In this document: in pieces, positions 26,547 through 35,117 of the stretch | Layout of the letters: every line of letters begins with the position of its first letter | Numbering within the stretch: the stretch's first letter is position 1 | Assembly: GCA_963733145.1 (NCBI GenBank) | Contig: CAVTCJ010000001.1 | Span: forward strand, 462,575-526,574 | DNA length: 64,000 nt | Source of the DNA: JAHIKV01 sp963733145 | GTDB lineage: Bacteria; Planctomycetota; Planctomycetia; Pirellulales; Thermoguttaceae | Reading direction: 5' to 3' | Program-made: the position numbers and the translations under genes | The notes under the pieces: model-generated | The model's database searches: none | Told to the model about the DNA's origin: nothing | The model's input: the letters and a program-made list of their open reading frames with translations, nothing else

Positions 26547-27610
26547 ACGGCTTTCGCTTTCAAGACCCGCTGTGGCTATTGCTGCTTCTGCCGCTGGCTG
26601 GGCTGATGTGGTGGATCGCGCGGCGCCCGGCGTCGGCGGTGACCTACTCGAACGTGGACATCCTCCGCTCGCTGCCGCGGACCACCGCGCAGCGCGTGCG
26701 GCGATTGCTCCCCTGGCTGGCGGCGGCCGGATTGGGGCTGCTCGTCGTCGCCTTGGCCCGCCCGCAACATGGCCGCGAGGAATTCCGCGTCCGCGCCGAG
26801 GGAATCGCCATCGAGATGTGCATCGACCGGTCGGGCTCGATGCAGGCGATGGATTTCGAGTTGGACGGCAAGCGGGTGAATCGCCTGGCGGTTGTAAAGA
26901 AAGAGTTCCGCGACTTCGTCGACGGCAAAGACTCGTTGCCCGGCCGGCCGGACGACATGATCGGTCTGGTCGATTTCGGCGGATTCGCGGAAGCCAAATG
27001 CCCATTGACCCTCGACCACGATGCGCTGCGGAAGATGTTGGACACGGTGAAAATACCCCAGCCGATCGAGGACTCCGCAGGCCGGGTAATCAACGCCGCG
27101 CTGCTGAAGGAGGACATGTCCACGGCCATCGGCGACGCGCTGGCGCTGTCGGTCGAACGGCTGGAAAAAATCAAGGCCAAGAGCAAAGTCATCATTCTGC
27201 TCTCGGACGGCGAGAGCAACACCGGAGCGGTCACGCCCGAAGAGGCCGCCCACGTGGCAAAAACTTTCGGCATCAAGGTCTACACGATCGGCATCGGCGC
27301 CACCGGATTCGCGCCTATTCCGGTCTTTGACGCTTTCGGACGGAAAGTGCTCGAGCGGGTTCCCGTCAGGCTCGACGAGGATACCCTGCGGATGATCGCC
27401 AAGACCACCGGCGGGAAATACTACAACGCCCAGAACACCGAAGCCTTGAAGGAGGTTTACGCCGACATCGACAAACTGGAAAAGACCACCAACAAAGGAC
27501 GGATATATACGGAGTACCGTGAGTTCTATGAATACGCCTTGTTTCCCGGACTGGTGTTGATACTGGCGCAGGTCGTGCTGGTTTCCACACGGTTCCGGTC
27601 GTTGCCGTGA
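26543..27610 (+). CDS. batA: BatA-like VWA domain membrane protein
   Basis: The 355-residue protein has the BatA layout. There are two N-terminal membrane helices (DPLWLLLLLPLAGLMWWIA; LLPWLAAAGLGLLVVALA), then a VWA domain whose MIDAS motif is CIDRSGSMQAMD with downstream T/D positions in DMSTAIGDALALS and ILLSDGESNTG. A third helix (YALFPGLVLILAQVVLV) ends the protein. Its ATG overlaps the upstream stop by four bases. Bat proteins were named for aerotolerance in Bacteroides; a general envelope-stress role with MoxR is likely. Confidence 0.92.
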   Translation: MNGFRFQDPLWLLLLLPLAGLMWWIARRPASAVTYSNVDILRSLPRTTAQRVRRLLPWLAAAGLGLLVVALARPQHGREEFRVRAEGIAIEMCIDRSGSMQAMDFELDGKRVNRLAVVKKEFRDFVDGKDSLPGRPDDMIGLVDFGGFAEAKCPLTLDHDALRKMLDTVKIPQPIEDSAGRVINAALLKEDMSTAIGDALALSVERLEKIKAKSKVIILLSDGESNTGAVTPEEAAHVAKTFGIKVYTIGIGATGFAPIPVFDAFGRKVLERVPVRLDEDTLRMIAKTTGGKYYNAQNTEALKEVYADIDKLEKTTNKGRIYTEYREFYEYALFPGLVLILAQVVLVSTRFRSLP

Positions 27611-27676
27611 GGAGGAAAGGCAAGTCGGAGGTCATAAGTCATTGCGAAACCGCAAGCGGAAATCAGGGTAACACAG

Positions 27677-27723
27677 CTCCGAACCCCGAACCCCGAACCC
27701 CTAATCCCTAATCCCGAACCCCG
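27677..27723. repeat. CGAACCCC tandem repeats directly before batB-batC start
   Basis: Five to six imperfect 8-base units (CCGAACCC, CCTAATCC) run right up to the ATG at 27724 and leave no Shine-Dalgarno sequence. The complementary unit occurs at the argB 3' end (4611-4641). Confidence 0.75.
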
Positions 27724-30710
27724 ATGTATTTCCAATACCCCGCCATCTTGTTGCTGCTATGGATTCTGCCCGTTGTGGCGTGGCTGCTGGTGCGCGCGGA
27801 GCGGAAGCGGACGGCCGCAGCGCGGCGCTTCGTCGGGCAACCGATGACGCCCCGGCTGATGCCGCGTCTGGGCGGCCCCCGCCCGTGGATCAAAGGGACG
27901 CTGATCCTGCTCTCGTTGGTGGCATTGATCGCCACGGCTGCCCGGCCGCGGTTCGGCGTCTATTTCGAGAAGGTCGTCCGCCGGGGCGTCGATTGCTTCA
28001 TGCTGCTGGACGTTTCCCGCTCGATGCTGGCCGAGGACGTGGCGCCGAACCGCCTGGGACGTGCAAAATCGGACATCCGCGACCTGCTCGCCAAACTGGG
28101 CGGCGACCGCGTGGGGCTGATCGTCTTCGCCGGCAAGCCGTCGTTGAAGGTCCCGTTGACGACCGACGAGGGATTTTTCCTCTCCATTCTCGATAATATC
28201 GACGTGCATAGCGCACCCCGCGGCGGAACCTTGATCGGCGACGCCATCCGCAAGGCCCTCGATTCGATGCCCCCGCGCGCCGATCACGATCAGGTGCTGG
28301 TGCTGTTCACCGACGGCGAGGATCAGGACTCGTATCCGCTCGAAGCCGCCAAGCAGGCCGCCGAGCGGGGCGTGAAAATCTTCACCATCGGGCTGGGCGA
28401 TTCCGCCGAGGGTGCCCGAATCCCCGTCCGCGACGACGCCGGCAACATGGTCTATCTCAAGGACAACGGCAAGGTGCATTGGTCCAAGACCGATCAGGAC
28501 GTGCTGCGGCAGATTGCCCTGGCCACGGGCGGCGCCAACGTGCCCGCCGGCACCAAGTCCTACGACCTGGGCGAGGTCTACGAAGACCATCTGGCCAATC
28601 TGGCCCGGGGCGAAGGGGTGCAGAATCAGCAGCGAAAGATGCACCGCGATCGGTATCAGATCTTCCTGCTGCTGGCGATCGTACTGTTTGCCGCCGAGAT
28701 GCTGATTCCGTCGTACTCCAGTTTAGCGGCCGACGATATGTCGCCTTCCCGTTTAGCGGCCGACGGTACGTCGGCCAAGAATGAGCGGAATAGGCCGTCT
28801 AGCCATCGTCCAATAAACGCGGCGAGTTGCATATTGATCGCCTTGCTGCTGATTCCCGGCCGGGCGTTGGCCTCGACTTCGCAGGCCGCCCGGGACGTGG
28901 ACCGCGGGCTGGCGGCCTTCCGCAGCGGCGATTTCAAGGTCTCGACCGAGGCGTTTTCGGCGGCCGACAAGGCGTTGCCCAACCAGGCACGAATCGCCTT
29001 CGATCTCGGTTGCTCGTTTGCGGCCGCAAAGCAGCCGGACAAGGCCGTCGAGCAGTTTCGGGCGGCGGCGCTGTCCAAGGATGCAAAATTGGCCGCCACG
29101 GCCCATTTCAATCTCGGCTGTCTCGCACTGGCGAAGGCAAAGGCCCGGTTTGGCGAGCATCCCGAGGCGGCCGCGACGGATGTCCGCAAGGAAGGCATCG
29201 CCGCGATGAATCAGGCGGCCGATTGTTTCCGCGATGCGTTGGAGGTCGATCCCCGGCAGGCCGACGCCCGCTACAACCTGGAAGCGGTCCGACTGTGGAT
29301 CAAGCACATCGAAGAAGTATGGCGGGAGCGCGATCGGGACAAACTCCGCAAAGAACTGAACCTGCTGCAATTCCTGGAAATGCTGGAACACCGGCAGCGG
29401 GAGTTGCGCAGCGGCGGCCGATCTTTGTCCGAAACGCCCGCCTCGCCCCTGCGGCGCGAGGGAGTGCGAAAAATCGAAAAGGAACAGGGCTACCTGGCCG
29501 AGGAGATCGAGCCGCTGAAGGCGAAGATCGCCGCGGCCTTGAGCGGATCGCCGCAGCCGGGCGGCGCGGCTCAGCCGGCCGTCGGCGCCGACGCCAAGAA
29601 AGCCCTGTCGCTGCTGAACAACCTGACCGACGAGATCCACGGCACAATGCAGAAGGCGGCCGATGCGCTGGCTGCGGACGATTTGCCCGGTGCCGTCGCC
29701 GCGCAGTCCGCCGCGGTCGAGAAGCTCGACCAGGAGTTTATGGCCGTGGCGCCGTTCGTCACGCTGGTTGAGAAGGCCATCAAAGCCCAAGAGGGGTTGA
29801 TTAAGCAGTCGAAGGGAACGAATGAAAAGAAGGGGAGTAATGAGAAGAATGAAAATGGGAAGAAAAAAGATGTGACAGGCGAGAAGAAACCCGACTGGGG
29901 CGAGGCGGCTTGGAACCAGCGCTTCATCAGCGGCTACGGGCGGATCCTGCCGGCCAAGGCCCGACGCGAGTTGGAGCGGCTCGAAAAGGCGCCGGCCGCG
30001 CAACCGGCCCTGCCCGCTCAGCCAAACGGCAAGCCGGAGGACGCCGCTCAAGCTGCCGAAAAGCAGAAGAAGCAGATGGAAGAGATGAAGCGGGCGTTGA
30101 AGGCCGGTGCGGAACTCGCGCCACAGGTCGAGAAGCTCAGCGGCGAGGCCGTCGCGGCGCTCGAAGCCGCTAAACCGGCCGACGCCTTGCCTCGCCAAGA
30201 GGAAGCCCTGCAACTGCTCAAAGAAATGTTGCCCAAACAGCAGCAACAAAACAAGCAGGACAACAAGAAACAGGACCAGAAAAAGAAACAGGACCAAAAG
30301 AAAAAAGACCAGAAAAACAAAGATCAAAAGAACAAGGACACAACAGGACAAAGAAGGATCAAAACAAACAAGATCAGAAAAGCAAAAGTCAACAGAAAAA
30401 GGACAAGCAGAATAGAGAGCAACAAAAGAAGGATCAGCAGAAGAAAGACAAGCAAGACAAAGAGCAACAAAAGAATCAGGACCGGCAAAACCAACAACAC
30501 GAAGACCGGCAGAAGCAGGAACCGAAACAAAACCGCGATAAAGACCAATCGCAGGCCCAACGGCAACGGCAGCAACAGGAAAAGCTCTCCAAGCAGGAGG
30601 CCGAGGCCGTGATGCGCAAGGCCCGCCAGCGACGCCAAGAACGGCAGGAGTTGGAAAAGTTGCTGCAGGAACGACTCTACCAACGGCAGAAAGTGGACAA
30701 GGACTGGTAA
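27724..30710 (+). CDS. BatB-BatC fusion: VWA membrane protein joined to TPR protein, one apparent frameshift
   Basis: Residues 1-335 are BatB: two N-terminal helices, a VWA domain (MLLDVSRSMLAEDV, LVLFTDGEDQDSYP) and a C-terminal helix (YQIFLLLAIVLFAAEMLIP). A REP element then encodes SLAADDMSPSRLAADGTSA. A signal-peptide-like segment (CILIALLLIPGRALAST) and BatC-type TPRs follow (AARDVDRGLAAFRSGDFKVS, ARIAFDLGCSFAAAKQ). The C-terminus is a long Lys/Gln coiled tail. The frame shifts near 30345; the corrected frame ends QERLYQRQKVDKDW at 30710, five bases before batD. In most Bat operons BatB and BatC are separate genes. One transmembrane anchor plus an internal second translocation signal would be an unusual topology. 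Confidence 0.85.
28721..28776. repeat. two direct GTTTAGCGGCCGACGG units at the BatB/BatC junction
   Basis: Units start at 28721 and 28751. The second contains an intact GGCCGACGGTACGTCGGCC hairpin, while the first is degenerate. They match the heads of the 2407, 4711 and 40948 elements but lie in direct rather than inverted order. They are read in frame between the two protein halves. Confidence 0.88.
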
Positions 30711-30715
30711 CCGAT

Positions 30716-32630
30716 ATGCAACGCATCTTGCTAATCATGATCGCCCTGCTCGCGTGGCTGCCGTTGGCGGCGGCCGCCGAGCCGGAGATGATCGTCGAGG
30801 TCGATCGCACCCGGCTCTACGAGGGCGAGTCGCTGAACTACAGCGTTACGCTCAATCACGTCGAGAAACCCGTCGAGCCCGACATGCAGCCGCTGGAAAA
30901 GGACTTCGACGTTAAGACTCTCGCCCCGCAATCGCTCAACTCGCGGTCGGTGACGATCATTAACGGGCAGATGTCCGAGGTCGTCCGCTACGGCCGGCAG
31001 TACAACTACCGTCTTACGCCGCGGCGGACCGGCACGATCACCATTCCCGCGCCGACCGTGAAGATCGGCGGCCGGCAACTCCGCGGCCGGGAAGTGACGC
31101 TGACCGTCCTCGCGCCCGACGAGCAGGACCTGGTGCGGATGAAAATCACCGCCGACCGGGCTTCGGTCTATCCGATGCAGCCGTTCAGCGTAACCCTTTC
31201 GATCGCCGTCAAGGCCCTGCCGTCGCCTTACGAATCGAAAAGTCCCGTCGGCGTGCAATCCGCCCCTCCGACGCTGAAAATACCTTGGGCTATCGACGAG
31301 CAACTGCCGCATGGCCTCGCGCCGAAGGTCGCGTGGCGGCAATGGCTCGGCACGATGGAAAACAGCCGCGGCGAAGGCTTCAACGTCAACGATCTCAAGC
31401 ACGAATCGGTCTTTTCGCTGTTCAACGAGGAACGGCTCGCTTTCCTGCCGCCGGCGGAAAAGGTCCGTCCGGCCGACAAATCGGGGACAGAGGCCGACTA
31501 CTGGCAGTACGTCTTTCGCCGCACGTTCACCGCGAGCAAAATCGGTGATTACACTTTTGGGCCGGCGATCCTGAAGGGCACGTTCGCCGCGGCAGTCGAA
31601 GACGGACGGCCCGTCGGCGAGGACGTTTTTGCCGTGGCCAAGCCGCTGACGGTAACGGTCAAGGACGTGCCGACTGACGGACGGCCCGCTTGCTACATCG
31701 GCGCCGTCGGCCGGTTCACGCTCGCCGCCGCGCTGGCCCCGCGGAAGGTGAAGACCGGCGATCCGATGACGCTGACTCTCACACTATCCGGCGAAGGCGC
31801 GTGGGACGAGATTTCGCCGCCGGCCCTGGGAAAGATTCCGGCCATCGCCGACCATTTCAAAATCTACGACGCCACCGAAGAGAAAAAAGGCGACAGCCGC
31901 GAGTTCACCTACAGTCTGCGGCCGCTGGATGCCGGCGCCACGGAGTTTCCCGCCGTGCCGGTCGCCTATTTCGACGTGGAGAACGGCCGATACGTCACGA
32001 TCCATTCGGAGCCGATTCCGATCGAGGTCACAAAGGCCGTCCGCCTGGCCGGCCGCGACATCGTCGCCGCGCCGTGGGGAGGAAACGGCAATCACGGCGA
32101 GCTCGAAGCGAGTCAATCGGGGATTTTCGCCAACATCACCGATCCGGCCCAACTGACCGATCAAGCCGTGCGGCCGCGGCGCTGGCTGATCGCCCTGGCC
32201 GCGTTGGCCGCCGCTTACGGGCTGATCTCGCTCGCGGTCGGTCGCTGGCGGCGTTTCGGCGGCGACGCGGCCTTGCTGCGACGCCGCGGGGCATACGCCG
32301 CCGCACGCCGCGTGCCTTCAGAAGGCGACCGCCGCGCTCGCCGCCGGCCGAACCGGCGAAGGGGCCGACCTGGTGCGCGCCGCACTGCTCGGACTGGTGG
32401 CCGACGTGCTCGATCTGCCCGCCGCCAGTCTGACCCCTGCCGAGGCCGGCCGCCGGCTCGAAACGCTGGGCGTGGGCGCCGAACTGGTGGACCGCTTGCG
32501 ATCCTTGCTGGACACCTGCGAGGCAGTCCGCTACGGCGCGGCCGGAGGCGCCTCGGTCGCGCTCGCCGGCGACGCGAAAAACCTCTTGGGGCCTCTGGCC
32601 TCGGCACTGAAAAAACACAGAACCGCGTGA
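30716..32630 (+). CDS. batD: BatD-like oxygen-tolerance protein, one apparent frameshift
   Basis: A signal peptide (MQRILLIMIALLAWLPLAAAA) is followed by repeated Ig-like periplasmic domains: EVDRTRLYEGESLNYSVTL, VVRYGRQYNYRLTPRRTGTI with the BatD-typical P-x-x-x-G motif, and later GDPMTLTLTLSGEGAWD and EFTYSLRPLDAGATEFPAVP. A membrane helix near residue 490 (LIALAALAAAYGLISLAVG) precedes a small cytoplasmic domain. The frame shifts near 32310 (AAARR to LQKATAALAAG) and then reads ALLGLVADVLDLPAASLTP to the stop at 32630. BatD is the usual last core member of the operon and probably assembles with BatA/B at the membrane. Confidence 0.88.
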
Positions 32631-32634
32631 CGCC

Positions 32635-33454
32635 ATGACGGACACATCCAATACAACAACGAAACCCTCTTCGAGACGCACCAGAGTCATTCTGTCGATC
32701 GCCGGCGCAGTGCGCTCTGCTGTCGTTGCCGCTGGTCGGCGGATGCCTGGAAACGGTCAATCTGCATGCGGCGCAGAAGCTTCAAGCGGCTCAGCAAGCG
32801 TTCGACGAGGCCCGGACCCCCGCCGATTTCGCCGCGGCGGCGGCGTTGTATCAGGAAATCATCGACAGCCACGGCGTCTCGGGAGCGGTGCTGTACGACC
32901 AGGGAAACGCCTGGATGCGGGCCGGGCAGCCCGGCCGGGCTATCGCCGCTTATCGCCAGGCATTGCGCTATCTGCCCCGCAATCCGTACCTGATCCACAA
33001 CCTTTCCGTCGCGCGGGGCTTCGACGCCCCCACCACGCGCCGCCCCGTGATCGAAACGATCCTCTTCTGGCAGAACTGGCTGAGCTATCCCGAAAAGTTC
33101 TACCTGGCGGCCCTTGCCGCGCTGGCGACGTTTGCGGTGGCCACGCTCGGATTATTCGTCGCCCGGCGCACGCTCAGACGGGTTGCCTGGGTGGGATTGG
33201 TTCTGACCGGAGTCCTGGCCCTCTCGGCCGCCTACGATTGGAACCGCTTCGACAATACCCTGCACGGCGTCGTCATCGCGCCGCAAACCGTCGCCCGAAA
33301 AGGGAACGGAGTCGACTATGAACCGGCCTTCAAGGAGAAGCTGTCCGAAACGACGGAGTTTCGCGTGCTCGAACGGCGCGGCGACTGGCTGTTGATCCGC
33401 CTGCCGGGCGGCGGCGAAGGTTGGATCGAGGAGAAGGCCGCCGTGACCTATTGA
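32635..33454 (+). CDS. TPR protein with membrane helices and SH3-like C-terminus (Bat operon), one apparent frameshift
   Basis: The start is ATG 32635, four bases after batD. An N-terminal RRTRVILSIAGAV continues in a second frame as CALLSLPLVGGC, a plausible lipobox or signal segment; the shift is near 32710. Residues ~40-115 hold TPR-like helices (AVLYDQGNAWMRAGQPGRAIAAYRQALRYLP). Two membrane helices follow (LAALAALATFAVATLGLFV; VAWVGLVLTGVLALSAAY), and a bacterial SH3-type domain ends in RRGDWLLIRLPGGGEGWI. This TPR-TM-SH3 arrangement is the BatE-like protein that commonly closes these operons. Confidence 0.85.
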
Positions 33455-33475
33455 GTTTCTGTTGCGCAAAGTGCG

Positions 33476-33559
33476 CGTAGGGTGGGACAAGCGAAGCGCG
33501 GTCCCACCAATCATGGCGAAAAGCATGGTGGGACCGCGCTTCGCTTGTCCCACCCTACG
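33476..33559. repeat. CGTAGGGTGGGAC palindromic REP doublet
   Basis: CGTAGGGTGGGACAAGCG opens and CGCTTGTCCCACCCTACG closes the element. Each arm contains a GGTGGGAC...GTCCCACC hairpin. It separates the converging Bat operon and the 33658 gene and may act as a bidirectional terminator. A half element is at 42328-42360. Confidence 0.88.
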
Positions 33560-33657
33560 ATCCGCAACCGCATCTATTAACGCGTCGACGAAAATGGGGC
33601 GGCAGATCAACTGCCGCCCCATGAATCGTTGAGTTCTTTTTTCGATCTGCGTCTAGC

Positions 33658-34164
33658 TCAAGGGCTGGACGAACCGGAATTGGCCAGTGCCACGGGCACG
33701 GCAATCGCGGTGGCTACCAGACCGGCAATGACGATCGGATTGCTGAGGAACATCTTCAGTCCCCCGCCTCCGCCGCCGCCGTTCTGGGTGTAGACGATGG
33801 CGTTTCTCTGCGCGGAAGGGGGCGCCGTGTTGGCCGCCCACATCCGGTAGACGCCTTGCCCATGTCCGGCGACGAGTTTATACACACCGCCCCGCAGGCC
33901 CTTGACGCTGAATCGTCCACCCTCAGCGGTTGTGGTGTTGACCACCTTTTGGTCCTGGGCAGTAACCGAGACGGGAACACCTGCCACTCCGCTTCCTTGC
34001 AGATCGACGACCTGGCCTTGCAACACTCCGCCGTCGTTTAAGGCGACGTCAACAACCGGAGGCGCAGGTGCGGCCGGAGCAGCGGCAAAGGCCACTTCCG
34101 GCAGACACAGCCCCAGCGTTGCCAGCGAGATCATCACGCTTTTCAAGATCCATCCAGTTTTCAT
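33658..34164 (-). CDS. secreted carboxypeptidase-regulatory-like protein
   Basis: The 168-residue product begins with a signal peptide (KSVMISLATLGLCLPEVAFA). One CarboxypepD_reg/Ig-like domain follows: LNDGGVLQGQVVDLQGSGVAGVPVSV, then EGGRFSVKGLRGGVYKLVAG. A Gly-rich turn (NGGGGGGGLKMF) and a C-terminal membrane helix (PIVIAGLVATAIAVPVAL) end the protein. AGGAGA precedes the ATG. It is probably anchored in the cytoplasmic membrane facing the periplasm. Its position after the polysaccharide genes may be coincidental. The function is unknown. Confidence 0.82.
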   Translation of the reverse strand: MKTGWILKSVMISLATLGLCLPEVAFAAAPAAPAPPVVDVALNDGGVLQGQVVDLQGSGVAGVPVSVTAQDQKVVNTTTAEGGRFSVKGLRGGVYKLVAGHGQGVYRMWAANTAPPSAQRNAIVYTQNGGGGGGGLKMFLSNPIVIAGLVATAIAVPVALANSGSSSP

Positions 34165-34292
34165 TACCGTCTCCTAAAAAATAAACGAAGAGTTTAGCTA
34201 ACTTATCCCAACCGCCACCAATATGTGAAAATGGCGGGCTTAGGTGTAATGGGGACGCCACTCGCCCCCAGGAAGGTCCAAAATATCATGGC

Positions 34293-35117
34293 TTATATCG
34301 TCTCTACCGCCGCTGGTTCTGAAGAAAACGTCCGGCGAAACCAACCCAATCGGGCAAACTTTGCCGAATTTCTGCTTCCCGCCGATACCGTGCCGCCGGT
34401 CGCCACGGCCCTCGGGTTCCGGCAACAGAGGTCCGTGGCCGCATTTTCGCCCACTAATTTTACCACCCGCTGATATGCCCGGCCGAGGATCGGCGGGCGA
34501 GACCGCGTTCCATGCGCGTCGGTGCTGACAAAATGGACGAGTCCTTGCGCAACCAGCGATTCCGCGAACTTCTGGATGTGTGAGCCAAAGTCGCCCGTCA
34601 AGCTGCCGGCCGTCACCTGCAACAAACACCCCTGGCGAACCAGCGGCGGCAAAACTTTCGGTTGAATTATCAGGCCGCGGTTTCGTTCCGGATGGGAAAG
34701 GATGCCGACCATTCCGGCGCGGGCCAGCTCGGTCAGCAAACGATCCAGCGGCAGGTATACTTCGTGGGGCAATTCGAGCAGCACGTACCGGCGACGGTCG
34801 GCCAGGGAGACTACTTCCCCGCTGCGGACTTTGTCCGGCAGGTCCGGTTCGATCCGCACGTCCGCGCCCGGCAGGATGCGCAGCGGCAATCGCCGCCGGT
34901 CGAGTTGCCGTCGGAAAGCGGCGACCGCCGTGCGGATCATATCGCCCGAGTTTCGCGCGTTGTTGCCCAACTGATGCGGCGTGGCGACGATCGTCTCGAT
35001 CCCGTCATCGACGGCCATTTCGGCCATCGCCAGCGCTTCGTCCAGGTCCGTCGCGCCGTCGTCCAGACCGGGCAGCAGGTGGCAATGGATGTCGGTGAAT
35101 GGTTCGGAGGGGATCAT
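34293..35117 (-). CDS. CpsB/YwqE-like PHP-family protein-tyrosine phosphatase
   Basis: The 274-residue PHP-domain protein contains FTDIHCHLLPGLDDGA (first metal motif HxH), IVATPHQLGN (His), GADVRIEPDL, LELPHEVYL, GILSHPERN and HFVSTDAHGTRSR. This is the metal-binding series of the Mn-dependent phosphatases CpsB, Wzb-like and YwqE. These remove phosphate from bacterial tyrosine autokinases that regulate capsule or exopolysaccharide assembly. No kinase gene is visible in the window. It overlaps the upstream O-antigen ligase gene by four bases (ATGA), indicating one operon. Confidence 0.9.
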   Translation of the reverse strand: MIPSEPFTDIHCHLLPGLDDGATDLDEALAMAEMAVDDGIETIVATPHQLGNNARNSGDMIRTAVAAFRRQLDRRRLPLRILPGADVRIEPDLPDKVRSGEVVSLADRRRYVLLELPHEVYLPLDRLLTELARAGMVGILSHPERNRGLIIQPKVLPPLVRQGCLLQVTAGSLTGDFGSHIQKFAESLVAQGLVHFVSTDAHGTRSRPPILGRAYQRVVKLVGENAATDLCCRNPRAVATGGTVSAGSRNSAKFARLGWFRRTFSSEPAAVETI

